Shown here piece after piece: positions 47,778 to 56,653 of a DNA stretch of 64,000 nt. The position numbers and the translations under genes are program-made. The stretch comes from Photorhabdus asymbiotica. GTDB lineage: Bacteria > Pseudomonadota > Gammaproteobacteria > Enterobacterales > Enterobacteriaceae. The notes under the pieces are model-generated. The model saw only the letters and a list, made by a program, of their open reading frames with translations, ran no database searches and was not told the origin of the DNA. The DNA lies in NCBI RefSeq assembly GCF_003634575.1, contig NZ_RBLJ01000002.1:124001-188000 (forward strand), written 5' to 3'. The stretch's first letter is position 1. Every line of letters starts with the position of its first letter.

Positions 47778-48155
47778 TCACCCATTAATGATCTCATAGA
47801 CAATATTAAAGGATACTAATTTATCTAACAATTTATCATCTAAATTTTTACTTTCAGCATCCAGATGAGTGAGTACAACCAATTTTTTCTGTTTCACATT
47901 CATATGTAACTCCTCATCTGCTATAAAAACCTCCATAACTTGTGATGATTTCATTTGTAGAACCCGAAAATCTTTAATTGGTATTTCTATAAACATGAGT
48001 AATGTAAAATCATCGTCATAGGTTATATATATCTCTGCCCCGCCGTTTAGTTCAATACAAACAGGTTTATTGCCATCAAGCCGTGACAACATCACCGCAT
48101 CCAAACCTAACTTCTCAATTAAAATTCTGGAAATAATATTTCTAAAATTTTTCAA
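47778..48155 (-). CDS. Putative class I secretion chaperone
   Basis: A 125-residue acidic protein with the alpha-beta layout of CesT/SycH-like chaperones: an N-terminal helix (NIISRILIEKLGLD), strands VCIELNGGAEIYITYDDDFTLLMFIEIP, and C-terminal strand/helix. The substrate is unknown. It is the last gene of the upstream secretion operon, 39 bases after sctS. Confidence 0.55.
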   Translation of the reverse strand: MKNFRNIISRILIEKLGLDAVMLSRLDGNKPVCIELNGGAEIYITYDDDFTLLMFIEIPIKDFRVLQMKSSQVMEVFIADEELHMNVKQKKLVVLTHLDAESKNLDDKLLDKLVSFNIVYEIING

Positions 48156-48194
48156 CGTAATTCTCCTTATAACTTTACTTTTGTTAATAATAAG

Positions 48195-48428
48195 TTACAA
48201 AACACTAAATAATAATTGAAACTGTTCGTACACATCTTTCCCGGCATGGGTTAAAAGAATGAAAAGTACAATCAACTTTGCAGTTAATGGCAACCCTGGA
48301 TCTTGTACACTGAATATAGTTTGTAATAGACCAACAGATACACCAGTAATAACAAACCAGATAGAAAATATAAAAACCCCATCCTTCAAAATACTCAAAC
48401 ACAATGCCGCAACATCAAGAGCAGTCAT
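48195..48428 (-). CDS. sctS: SctS, export apparatus protein
   Basis: A 77-residue membrane protein with two long hydrophobic helices separated by a polar loop (FSIWFVITGVSVGLLQTIFSVQDPGLPLTAKLIVLFILL). The -QTI-S-QD-LP-x-x-x-K signature is that of SctS/FliQ. The ATG at 48428 has GGGAGG upstream and overlaps the previous gene by 14 bases; an in-frame start 12 codons earlier is possible. With SctR and SctT it forms the helical export gate. Confidence 0.93.
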   Translation of the reverse strand: MTALDVAALCLSILKDGVFIFSIWFVITGVSVGLLQTIFSVQDPGLPLTAKLIVLFILLTHAGKDVYEQFQLLFSVL

Positions 48429-49599
48429 CCTCGCCTCCCTCATTAAACCATGCTTTATCTCCACTTATTTTAAATAGATAGCGCATACCTTTAAAGAAAA
48501 CACGATAATTACGAGCTACCGGGTTGCGATAAAATGCGTCAGCAGGTGAATTTTTCAGATTAGCTAAATAGGTATATTTTCTACTTTCATTTAGTAATGA
48601 ATCTTGAATCCAACCAGTACTATTGTCGAAATTATCAATATTCGAACACAATGAGTTAGATTTATATCCAGTATTTTTAAACATAGGGCCAACACTCACT
48701 TCTACAGCAGCAAATCTTGCTCCAATAACCACCCTATCACAATGGTTAGAATCCTGAGCACCCTTTATTTGATTATTCTTTGGAACGTATGAATTCACTA
48801 TCCTTTCTGACGACACCATAGATAGATACTGCAATCCCTGCTGGAACTTATAGGGTAATGATAATGGGTTCTCTTTTACTATGTCGGAGAAAATATGAAT
48901 GTATTGAGAAACATCTTCTGTTTGGAAATCTTCTTGCTGAATTTGAGTGTTATATGGCAGGGCTTCATTGCACTTACCCAATCTAACATTATCACTTAAC
49001 CCCTGAGATGAAAGTTTCCCCTCCATATTCACTTTATTATTAGTTGGTGCTCTGTCAGCATTAAACCGTAAATTAGATTCTGTCTGGAAACCTTCCCGCT
49101 GAACTCGAGTGTTACCTGGCAGAGCTTTATTATAAGCGTTATCACTTAACCCCTGCGGTGAAAGTTTCCCCTCCATATTCACTTTATTATTAGTTGGTGC
49201 TCTGTCAACATTAAACCGTAAATTAGATTCTGTCTGGAAACCTTCCCGCTGAACTCGAGTGTTACCTAGCAGAACTTTATTATATTTACCCAATCTAGCG
49301 TTATCACTTAATCCTTGCAGTGAAAGTTCCCCCCCTATACTCACTTTATCATTAGTTGGCGCTCTGTCAGCATTAAACTGTAAATTAGATGAGGCTTGGA
49401 AAGATGAAAAACAAAGATTATCCGGTTCTTTTTTTTTCACCTTCCTTTTTTTATCTTTATGAATTGATGACATTCGTTTTATCTCTTTAACAAATTTAAC
49501 ATCATTCATTGTTTCTTTAAGAACACTTTTAAAACCCTGATCTGCATCATCCGAATTCAAAGACTCAGGCTCATCTATACTGATTAACTCTATTTTCAT
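48415..49599 (-). CDS. sctP: Putative SctP needle-length ruler with three internal repeats
   Basis: A 394-residue hydrophilic protein between sctO and sctS, the place of SctP. A basic N-terminal stretch (KDKKRKVKKKE) is followed by three tandem repeats of 50-54 residues (about 72-229; core NLRFNxDRAPTNNKVNMEGKLSxQGLSDN...QREGFQTE) and a C-terminal domain without repeats. SctP proteins are secreted rulers whose length sets needle length, and internal repeats are a known way to vary it. Sequence similarity itself is too weak for me to prove the family. Confidence 0.6.
   Translation of the reverse strand: MKIELISIDEPESLNSDDADQGFKSVLKETMNDVKFVKEIKRMSSIHKDKKRKVKKKEPDNLCFSSFQASSNLQFNADRAPTNDKVSIGGELSLQGLSDNARLGKYNKVLLGNTRVQREGFQTESNLRFNVDRAPTNNKVNMEGKLSPQGLSDNAYNKALPGNTRVQREGFQTESNLRFNADRAPTNNKVNMEGKLSSQGLSDNVRLGKCNEALPYNTQIQQEDFQTEDVSQYIHIFSDIVKENPLSLPYKFQQGLQYLSMVSSERIVNSYVPKNNQIKGAQDSNHCDRVVIGARFAAVEVSVGPMFKNTGYKSNSLCSNIDNFDNSTGWIQDSLLNESRKYTYLANLKNSPADAFYRNPVARNYRVFFKGMRYLFKISGDKAWFNEGGEDDCS
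48913..49386 (-). repeat. Three in-frame ~160-bp repeats inside the ruler-like gene
   Basis: Encodes the three repeat units of the putative SctP. Units one and three have 54 codons and unit two 50 (it lacks the RLGK-type insert after SDNA). Units two and three are almost identical at the DNA level. Confidence 0.88.
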
Positions 49600-49609
49600 T
49601 ACCGCCCCA

Positions 49610-49999
49610 CTAAGTCAATTGTTTTTTTAATTCATCCAATACATCTTTCCGCTTCTCTAACCTCAGTTTTTCCGACTCTGATTTTGCTATTTCTGTTTCT
49701 ATTTTTTCTAACTCTTGCTGAACGACGGATACATCAAATACCAAAGATTCTATTAATGATCTAATATTCTCTCTGCGCCTAAAAAAAAACTTTAGCGCAT
49801 CAACCTCATCTTCAATATTTAACATTTTCAGTTTATTTTGTGCTGTTTGTACATCTTGCCAGTAATCGGTAATCGTCATTCTCAACATATCATGTTGTTT
49901 ATTAAGTTTTTTTAATTTCCTTTGCTGCTTACCAATTCCAATATCGATAATGCTAATAATCTGACAGAATTCTTTCCATCTCTTGGAGGGTTTCTTCAT
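49610..49999 (-). CDS. sctO: SctO, ATPase stalk protein (YscO/FliJ-like)
   Basis: A 129-residue protein that is nearly all coiled coil (KQQRKLKKLNKQHDMLRMT...VVQQELEKIETEIAKSESEKLRLEKRKDVL). It overlaps the end of sctN by 47 bases. Size, structure and position after the ATPase are those of SctO, the central stalk connecting SctN to SctV. Confidence 0.82.
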   Translation of the reverse strand: MKKPSKRWKEFCQIISIIDIGIGKQQRKLKKLNKQHDMLRMTITDYWQDVQTAQNKLKMLNIEDEVDALKFFFRRRENIRSLIESLVFDVSVVQQELEKIETEIAKSESEKLRLEKRKDVLDELKKQLT

Positions 50000-51215
50000 A
50001 CTCTACCCCTTCATACCCTTGCTTTAGAAAATTCATAATTTCTGGATAGAGTTCTATTGCATTATCGGTCAATAAATCGTTACCCTTCTCGTATTCTCCT
50101 ACACGAATCAATAATTCAACATCAAAGTAACGATATACCATATCTTTAATCCGTTCAGACATTTGTACATAACGTTTGTCCTGAATCTTATTCTGCAATC
50201 GACTTTTACTTTTCAGTACATCTATTGCGGGATATCTTCCCGTAGATGCAATCATCGTTGAATAAACCAGGTGCCCATCAATTAAAGATTTAACTTCATG
50301 TGCAATAGGATCGCTATCAATATCAGTTTCAATTAACACAGTAAAAATACCGGTAACCGAACCATAAACGGAATTACCACAACTCTCAACTAATCGTGAC
50401 AAGGCGAGAGAAACACCGATAGGTATTCCTCCCTGAATAGGAGTTCCATCCAGCATTGCTTGAGCTCTGGCAAAACGAGTCAAAGAATCAAAATAAAGCA
50501 CTACCTTTTTCCCTTGCTCCATAAAGTAACGGGCAATAGAAACAGCGACCAAACCAGAACGAACTTTCTCTAATGGATTTGCTTCGGATGTCGACACAAT
50601 TGTTATTGCTTTTCTAATGACTTCTGGACCTATTTCGCCTTCCAAAAACTCAACGACTTCACGAGCACGCTCACCAATCATGGCAAAGATGACAACATCT
50701 GCATCCATATTATTGGCCATAATAGAAACAGTCGTGGTTTTTCCTGCCCCTGCTGGGGCAAACAACCCTACTCGCTGCCCTTCTCCGATAGTAAAAAGGC
50801 CATCAATTATTTTCAACTTGGTCGGAAATACTTTTTCAATTGAAGCCCGATTTTTCAAAGGAATAGGTTCAATCGAAATAGGTAAGTCAAAATATTCCTT
50901 ATTCATTTCAAGGTAGGCATCACCATAAAGTGATTCACCATAGCAATTAATGACCTTCCCTATTAGTGCATCTTCATTCATCGGGAAACAAAACCGACGA
51001 GATGGAATTTCAACTTTTCCATTACGCAGAACAGTGCCCGGTTGTAGTAGTTTTATTTCTATCTGGTGCCCGGCCACTTTCATAATTTCCCCTCGGATGC
51101 GCTCCCCATCAACGGTATGTACCAGACATTCCTGCCCCACAAATGTATCAATATTCACATAGCAGATAACCATATCCTGATAGGATTCTTTGACTTTAAA
51201 AAACCGTTGCAACAT
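49953..51215 (-). CDS. sctN: SctN, type III secretion ATPase
   Basis: A 420-residue F1-type ATPase that unfolds and unloads substrates. Walker A is APAGAGKTT (about 153-161) and Walker B KVVLYFDSLTRFARAQ; the secretion-ATPase signature PIQGGIPIGVSLALSRLVE-x-C-G is present. Start overlaps the sctC stop (TAATG). Slightly shorter than the 430-440 residues common in the family, mainly at the N-terminus. Confidence 0.97.
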   Translation of the reverse strand: MLQRFFKVKESYQDMVICYVNIDTFVGQECLVHTVDGERIRGEIMKVAGHQIEIKLLQPGTVLRNGKVEIPSRRFCFPMNEDALIGKVINCYGESLYGDAYLEMNKEYFDLPISIEPIPLKNRASIEKVFPTKLKIIDGLFTIGEGQRVGLFAPAGAGKTTTVSIMANNMDADVVIFAMIGERAREVVEFLEGEIGPEVIRKAITIVSTSEANPLEKVRSGLVAVSIARYFMEQGKKVVLYFDSLTRFARAQAMLDGTPIQGGIPIGVSLALSRLVESCGNSVYGSVTGIFTVLIETDIDSDPIAHEVKSLIDGHLVYSTMIASTGRYPAIDVLKSKSRLQNKIQDKRYVQMSERIKDMVYRYFDVELLIRVGEYEKGNDLLTDNAIELYPEIMNFLKQGYEGVEYEETLQEMERILSDY

Positions 51216-52690
51216 TAATCAATCACCTGAAATGAAACCGCAATATATCGTTTGTATTTACGCTTCGTTAACTTGGTATTCTTAAATATCTCACCTAATA
51301 ACGGAATACTCGACAAAACTGGCACGCCTGATTCAGAAGATAACGTTTCTATATTATCAAAACCGCCCAAAATAATCGTTTCATTTGGTTTAATAAATGC
51401 TTCTGAAGATAATGATTGCGAGCTGATCTTTGGCGGCTGGGAAACGCCATTCTGGTTACTACTTTTATCATCATCAAAGTGTTCCTCGATATATTCAAGC
51501 TTAGCCTGAACACCACCGGAAGGAAGTACACGACCAGTAACATAAAGGCTATTATCCGCTTCTATCTTCAGGCTCTCGACCTCTTTATTAGAAACCAGAT
51601 TCACCGTTATCGTATCTTTCTTGCCAAAATGCCCTTGATGGTTTTCCAATATAAGTAGGTTAGTAGAATAAACGCTTCGTGCTAATCCATTACTATACAT
51701 GGCCTGAAAGTTATTTAAAAAATCCTTGGTCGCTGAATAAGGCAGAGTCAATATGTCATATATTCCTGTAGAACCATTCAGCATTGAGCTGTCGGCACCA
51801 AAGTGCTCTGTTCTATCCGCAGCGACATCATACACTTTCAGGGAAAACATCAATTGCTTGCCTTTAACATCAATCATCGAAGCAATGCGTTTTGCTAATG
51901 TAATTTCACCCGGGGTACCACGTACTAATAAGGCATTCGTGCCGGGAATAACTTGAACTTTTGATGTTTTTTCCGCCTCCTCTAATTTTTGCTTATCACC
52001 CTCATTTAATTTTACCTTATAGGCGCGTTCCAACATTTCACCATCATTCACGTTTTCAAACTGACCCATATTTGAAAGAGCGCCAGAAATAAGTGAACCT
52101 GCCCCGGGGAAATTAACCGACCCACCAAAGGTATTGATATTACGGTCGACAACCGATAGATAGTTAAACTCTATCCTAGCAATTTCAAGGTCATTACCGT
52201 TTTCCAAAAATTCATTGTTATCTGTCATGCTCGAATATGACAGAACATCATTGATAAAATTACGAGGCCCGGAAAATAACAAAGAGTTTCCTCTTTCTAT
52301 CAATTTTATCTTTATCGTACTATTAGTTTGGAAAGCATATTCAAGCTCGGTTAACAGGACTTCGGGAGATATATTCTTCGGTTTATAGGTATAATTTATA
52401 TAAGACTGCCCTGACTGTACGCTTATCGTCCCACCATAAATATACCAGTCAAAATCATAGACATCCGAAAGTTTAGCCAATAATTCTGTACCTTCTCCTC
52501 TCAGTACCTGAGTTAACGGCTGTCGACTTGTCTTATCATCCAGACCATCTACCAGTTTTAATTGCTCATCCTTCGCAATAGCAATTAAAGCCTCTTTGAG
52601 GTTCATTTCATCTTTTTTCAGCATAACTTGTGCATTAGCTGTAGCGCTTATCAAGCATAGCAAGAAAAAAAATACGGCCTTACTCTTCAT
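51215..52690 (-). CDS. sctC: SctC, outer membrane secretin
   Basis: A 491-residue protein with a signal peptide cleaved after ATANA, N-terminal ring domains (VLRGEGTELLAKLSDVYDFDWYIYGGTISV) and a C-terminal secretin domain ending SGVPVLSSIPLLGEIFKNTKLTKRKYKRYIAVSFQVID, which is typical of the family. It builds the outer membrane channel. It overlaps the small upstream gene by 11 bases. Confidence 0.95.
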   Translation of the reverse strand: MKSKAVFFFLLCLISATANAQVMLKKDEMNLKEALIAIAKDEQLKLVDGLDDKTSRQPLTQVLRGEGTELLAKLSDVYDFDWYIYGGTISVQSGQSYINYTYKPKNISPEVLLTELEYAFQTNSTIKIKLIERGNSLLFSGPRNFINDVLSYSSMTDNNEFLENGNDLEIARIEFNYLSVVDRNINTFGGSVNFPGAGSLISGALSNMGQFENVNDGEMLERAYKVKLNEGDKQKLEEAEKTSKVQVIPGTNALLVRGTPGEITLAKRIASMIDVKGKQLMFSLKVYDVAADRTEHFGADSSMLNGSTGIYDILTLPYSATKDFLNNFQAMYSNGLARSVYSTNLLILENHQGHFGKKDTITVNLVSNKEVESLKIEADNSLYVTGRVLPSGGVQAKLEYIEEHFDDDKSSNQNGVSQPPKISSQSLSSEAFIKPNETIILGGFDNIETLSSESGVPVLSSIPLLGEIFKNTKLTKRKYKRYIAVSFQVID

Positions 52691-52943
52691 CTAAAATTTC
52701 CTTCATTGCTTCTTGATGTTGTTTTAACATCTTAATTGTATTATTAGTTATCATATATTGAATTATAATTTCAGCCATCTCTTCATCAGGGATTATCTCA
52801 TCATCTGTATCAGGCTTTATCGACTTATTTGATACCAATTTAGTTGACTCCTCCTCTTGACCTATTTTTGTCATCATCTCCTGAAAATCTGAAGACTCAT
52901 TTGGTATAGCAAAATGAAGTGAAGGAATTGATATTTCATTCAT
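52680..52943 (-). CDS. Small acidic protein between sctT and sctC, unknown
   Basis: An 87-residue acidic protein (MNEISIPSLHFAIPNESSDFQEMM...) with a C-terminal helix (MITNNTIKMLKQHQEAMKEILDEE). It overlaps sctT by 8 bases and sctC by 11, so it is a real part of the operon. It might be a small chaperone or apparatus part; no motif supports a choice. Confidence 0.6.
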   Translation of the reverse strand: MNEISIPSLHFAIPNESSDFQEMMTKIGQEEESTKLVSNKSIKPDTDDEIIPDEEMAEIIIQYMITNNTIKMLKQHQEAMKEILDEE

Positions 52944-53631
52944 TGGAAACCCCGGTCATTTTCTGGAATAGATACAATTGGTCATTAAAAAACCATGTAT
53001 TTAAAAGGATAATCACGAGTATTGTTTTTAGGTCGGCAGTAACAAATATTGATAATGAGGATTTTTTAAAAAATAAATCTACCATTACCACACAAATCGA
53101 AATAGATATGATGACAATCATATATTTACTTGCCACTATTGCCGTCATTTTCAGATAACCAACGATTAAAAAGTACAGTCGTTGAAAATCCATATCACTG
53201 TACTCTCCAGTGCCAATACTGATGTCACCATTTAGTAAGTTAATAATAGGTGTAAATAACGCACCGTTATCCAAAGCATACATAACGAATAATAAACCAC
53301 TCATCCTGGCTAATGCTTCAGACTCTTCAGTAAACCGTTTATCCTGAACGGATTGTTCATTGAGTAACAAAAGTTGCTGAATAATACTACCAACCATACT
53401 ACCCAACCAAAAAGGAACTGACACAAACAATGCAAATACTACAGCCCTAACAACCCAAAAGTAGTCTGGTACTCCTCCCCAATCCTGAGAACTCACATAA
53501 ACAGCAAAAAATATTGATATTGCAGTGATCGTTATATTGTCAAGAAACAATCGGGTTGGATTATATATTTTCAGAAATAAAAAGAAGGCAGCATAGCTTA
53601 ACCAACTGGGGAAGAGAAAATTTTCCATCAT
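52936..53631 (-). CDS. sctT: SctT, export apparatus protein
   Basis: A 231-residue inner membrane protein with about six helices, ending in the family-like FFNDQLYLFQKM. It has SctT/FliR features (ARMSGLLFVMYALDNGALFTPIINLL). It starts inside the sctR stop (ATGA). Confidence 0.9.
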   Translation of the reverse strand: MMENFLFPSWLSYAAFFLFLKIYNPTRLFLDNITITAISIFFAVYVSSQDWGGVPDYFWVVRAVVFALFVSVPFWLGSMVGSIIQQLLLLNEQSVQDKRFTEESEALARMSGLLFVMYALDNGALFTPIINLLNGDISIGTGEYSDMDFQRLYFLIVGYLKMTAIVASKYMIVIISISICVVMVDLFFKKSSLSIFVTADLKTILVIILLNTWFFNDQLYLFQKMTGVSNE

Positions 53632-54338
53632 CCGTCCAATGTATTGAACAAAATAGTCCAGCCGTCGGAAAAATAAAATACAGCCAATTTAATCGGTATT
53701 GATATGACTGTAGGCGATAACATGCTCATACCAACACCACTAAGAACAACAGCAATCAAGAAATCTATACTGACAAATATCATATAGAGTTTAATTCCCA
53801 ATTCGAACCCTTTGTATAAATCCAGTATTAGCCCCCCAAGCAACGGTTTAAGCACACTGCCACTCCCATCATTAAACGCTATGGGAAGAGTAAATAACTT
53901 TTCTAATTCCAGAGATTTACGTTCAGCTCTCGCTATTATTTCAGGGAAGTATTCGTCAATACGTGAAACCAAATGATACATAGTCACATCACCTGATTTG
54001 CTCAGTTCATTATTACTAAGCCCTAATCCGCTAATAGGATCAATTATCGGTATTGATTTATCATACGTATCAGTAAAATATGGCTTAATTCTTTCCAAAC
54101 CTGGTTCTAAATCTCCCCAAATACTATTTAATGCTAAAAGGGCAGCTAATAGATTCACAACAATAGATGGCGGTATTTGTTGAGTCCCCATAGCATTTTT
54201 CAAAATATTCAGGACAATATTGTACTTAACAAAGCCCGAAAAGCAGATGAAAAAAACAGCTGACAGAAGCACTAGGCAAAGCAATATTACCAGGTTCACA
54301 CCAGAGTAAGCATTTTCTGGACTCAACAAATGTACCAT
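53628..54338 (-). CDS. sctR: SctR, export apparatus protein
   Basis: A 236-residue inner membrane protein with the family signatures FVKYNIVLNILKNAMGTQQIPPSIVVNLLAALLAL and GGLILDLYKGFELGIKLYMIFVSIDFLIA...GMSMLSPTVISIPIKLAVFYFSDGW. SctR nucleates assembly of the export gate. Confidence 0.95.
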   Translation of the reverse strand: MVHLLSPENAYSGVNLVILLCLVLLSAVFFICFSGFVKYNIVLNILKNAMGTQQIPPSIVVNLLAALLALNSIWGDLEPGLERIKPYFTDTYDKSIPIIDPISGLGLSNNELSKSGDVTMYHLVSRIDEYFPEIIARAERKSLELEKLFTLPIAFNDGSGSVLKPLLGGLILDLYKGFELGIKLYMIFVSIDFLIAVVLSGVGMSMLSPTVISIPIKLAVFYFSDGWTILFNTLDG

Positions 54339-54393
54339 TAAAGACTCTTCTATGTTAAAAATATATTTTACTACCCTTTTTTCAAGGCAAATA

Positions 54394-54669
54394 TTAGATA
54401 TTACGTGCTGCCGCTACGATATTATCTTTTACCGCTTTTAACGTGGATGTCCCTGTTTGAGCGGCAATACTTTGATCTGACATCAATTGCTGAAGCTTTA
54501 ATGAGTCCGCAGATGAAAGGTTTAAAGCCCCTCCTTCTTCGGTATGAGCTGTTAGAAACTCTTCAATTGCTGTATCTGCAACTTTAATGAATTCCTGAAA
54601 TGTGCCAGCAGCATCAATCGTAGTCAGTCGACCATCTGTTAAATTGGGTTTGCTTACTGTCCCAGCCAT
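54394..54669 (-). CDS. sctF: SctF, needle subunit
   Basis: A 91-residue hydrophilic protein. The C-terminal helix QTGTSTLKAVKDNIVAAARNI has the typical needle ending (S-x-x-[LV]-K-x-[IVM]-K-D-x-x...-[NQ]-[IF]). It is the first gene of the upstream secretion operon, 55 bases ahead of sctR. Confidence 0.85.
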   Translation of the reverse strand: MAGTVSKPNLTDGRLTTIDAAGTFQEFIKVADTAIEEFLTAHTEEGGALNLSSADSLKLQQLMSDQSIAAQTGTSTLKAVKDNIVAAARNI

Positions 54670-55331
54670 TAGATATAACCTCTTTATAAAAAATAGAATT
54701 CTACTTTACGATTCGTTTCATTCGTACTGAAGTAGATTATTGAATACAGTTAATAGCGCTATATTCGAGGCACAAGACTACCCATACCATCGTAAAACCA
54801 CCAGTGAAAAAAAAAGACTCAGTTTTTTTGATTTTATGTGGCTAATCAGAAAAAATCACAAACATGAAATAGCCCTAGGAACGTCCCTCGTGCATTCTCT
54901 GTTAACTGACTGAATACGAAAACAATCATGCTTAGCTTTTAATATAAAAATATAAAAAAACATACAGTTAAAATCATTACTGGCTCTGACATAGCCGCAC
55001 CTAACAGCACCAATTGGCCGTACATCTTTCAATTCTCACTCTTCCAACCATTCATTTTGTCGACTGCAATTGATTCAAAATGACCACAATTAAATTTTCT
55101 CCTTACTAAATGTGAAATTCAGATTTCTTGAGTCATATGATAGGTATCAATGTGTCTCAAGGTGCCATATAGGCCAACAAAGATACGACCATGTTAAATA
55201 GATTTTCATTCTAATGCGCCCTGAGTATACTTAATCACTCAATAACCCAAATAAATTTTTCTACTCATAAATTTTAAAAAAGTTACTCTAAAAATATTTT
55301 TCCAAGTAAATCAAACACCAGGATGGGAAAT
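54670..55331. promoter_or_regulatory. Upstream region of the needle operon; no gene
   Basis: About 660 AT-rich bases between the divergent needle gene and the lipoprotein gene. It must hold the promoter of the sctF operon. A GAGG-type ribosome site precedes sctF. I see no intact gene and no clear operator. Confidence 0.4.
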
Positions 55332-55697
55332 ATGCGATTCGGTCTAATTATTTCAATTTTTCCAGCTATATTTATTACCGGATGTACGACAAAAATATCT
55401 ACAGAAAATCAGACTGATACAAAGTTCAACCAAATTAATAGTTCAGCTAAAGATTGTGTAACCGAACTTTCTAAGAAAATAACAGGGAACGAGGGGAAAC
55501 ATGTTTTTACATTTGCCTTCTATGTGAGTTCAAAATCTGAACCACTTGGTAACAGTAACTATACCAAATCTGTAACAACTGGAATTCCCTATTTTACCGC
55601 GACTACCTTGGATAATGGAGATCCGGGAAGCGCCTGGCGTAGTTGTATGCTCAAACACAATGCTTTGGTTCCACAAATCAAGTTTCCGAAAACATAG
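55332..55697 (+). CDS. Small lipoprotein of unknown function
   Basis: A 121-residue predicted lipoprotein: MRFGLIISIFPAIFITGC gives a lipobox ITGC (Cys18). The mature part has two further cysteines (DCVTEL and WRSCML) that could form a disulphide. Start at 55332 has GGGA upstream; an ATG at 55323 is also in frame. It is divergent from the needle operon. Family not recognised; a role with the secretion system (for example a pilot) is only a possibility. Confidence 0.65.
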   Translation: MRFGLIISIFPAIFITGCTTKISTENQTDTKFNQINSSAKDCVTELSKKITGNEGKHVFTFAFYVSSKSEPLGNSNYTKSVTTGIPYFTATTLDNGDPGSAWRSCMLKHNALVPQIKFPKT

Positions 55698-55953
55698 TGC
55701 CAAGCATTGGCTCTAACTTTTGATGATTCATTTTATATTCTCAATTGATCCATTTATCTTTGTAAACAGATATTCAATATCTGACTTTTGTCATAATTAA
55801 AATATGAATCTAATCAGCCCAATGTCTTTCATTAATTACCAGTTAAATATTTATGTAATGTCATACCGAATTTTATCACTGGATATAGTAAAATTTTAAC
55901 CAATTAACCCCATTTACCACGTATATGCCACTGACATGTGATCCTATCAACTC

Positions 55954-56080
55954 CATACCCAATAGATTTCGAATTGCAGCGCGACGGCAAGTGAACGAAT
56001 CCCCAGTCACATAGATAACTCTGTGACTGGGATGAATGAAAACAGCCAACAAAGCAGCATCTTAAAAGATGAAGGGTATA
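55954..56080 (-). repeat. ERIC element, full length (127 bp)
   Basis: Spans 127 bases between CATACCC and GGGTATA ends, with GCGAATCCCC-like and GTGACTGGGATGA cores. A few bases near the centre differ from the other copies. Confidence 0.9.
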
Positions 56081-56144
56081 TATTTTTCATATTGTAACTT
56101 GTAACAGTCAAATAAAACCGGCCACCGTTGCGGCCTGGAAAGAA

Positions 56145-56187
56145 AGTGATGAATAAAGTTTCACTTTTTTTCATTTTATTCATCACT
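56145..56187. repeat. 13-bp perfect inverted repeat
   Basis: AGTGATGAATAAA (56145-56157) and TTTATTCATCACT (56175-56187) surround a 17-base T-rich centre. It may be a terminator-like stem or the remnant of a small mobile element. The surrounding stretch 56081-56650 has no intact gene. Confidence 0.5.
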
Positions 56188-56653
56188 ATAACAGTGTGAT
56201 TATTTCATTGATGAGCACCTTCGTAAAAAATTAAAAATTGACCACTAGATATGTGGACATGCTTTCAACAGAAATTTAAACCCAGGGACAGCCTTTAAAA
56301 AAGGTTAATTTGGAATATGAAAATAATGAGTAGATAATATTAAGGACCTTTATGACAACAATCGCCAATACTTCTCAATCATAAAGCGTTATTGGGGTTT
56401 CAGGAACAATGGAATGGAAAAACCATTAAGAAGCTATTTCAAATGACCAGAAATTTAAATCATACATGTTTTGATAACGTTGTGCTGTTTTTGTTACATA
56501 CAAATGATATACAGGAAGGCTTATCCGAGGGAAGTCATGACTGAAAATTTTTACTATAGATAGCGTAAAACCCTGTTCAATGGCTGATATTGAACTTAAA
56601 TAACCATTTATCTTTTAACTACTTGTTTTTAATTAATATTTTTAATTTTTCAT

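Noticed and set aside
28008-54669. Flagellar export genes instead of a virulence type III system
   Set aside because: Secretin, needle, translocators, SycD-type chaperone and SctJ/SctD are present, and there are no hook, rod or flagellin genes.
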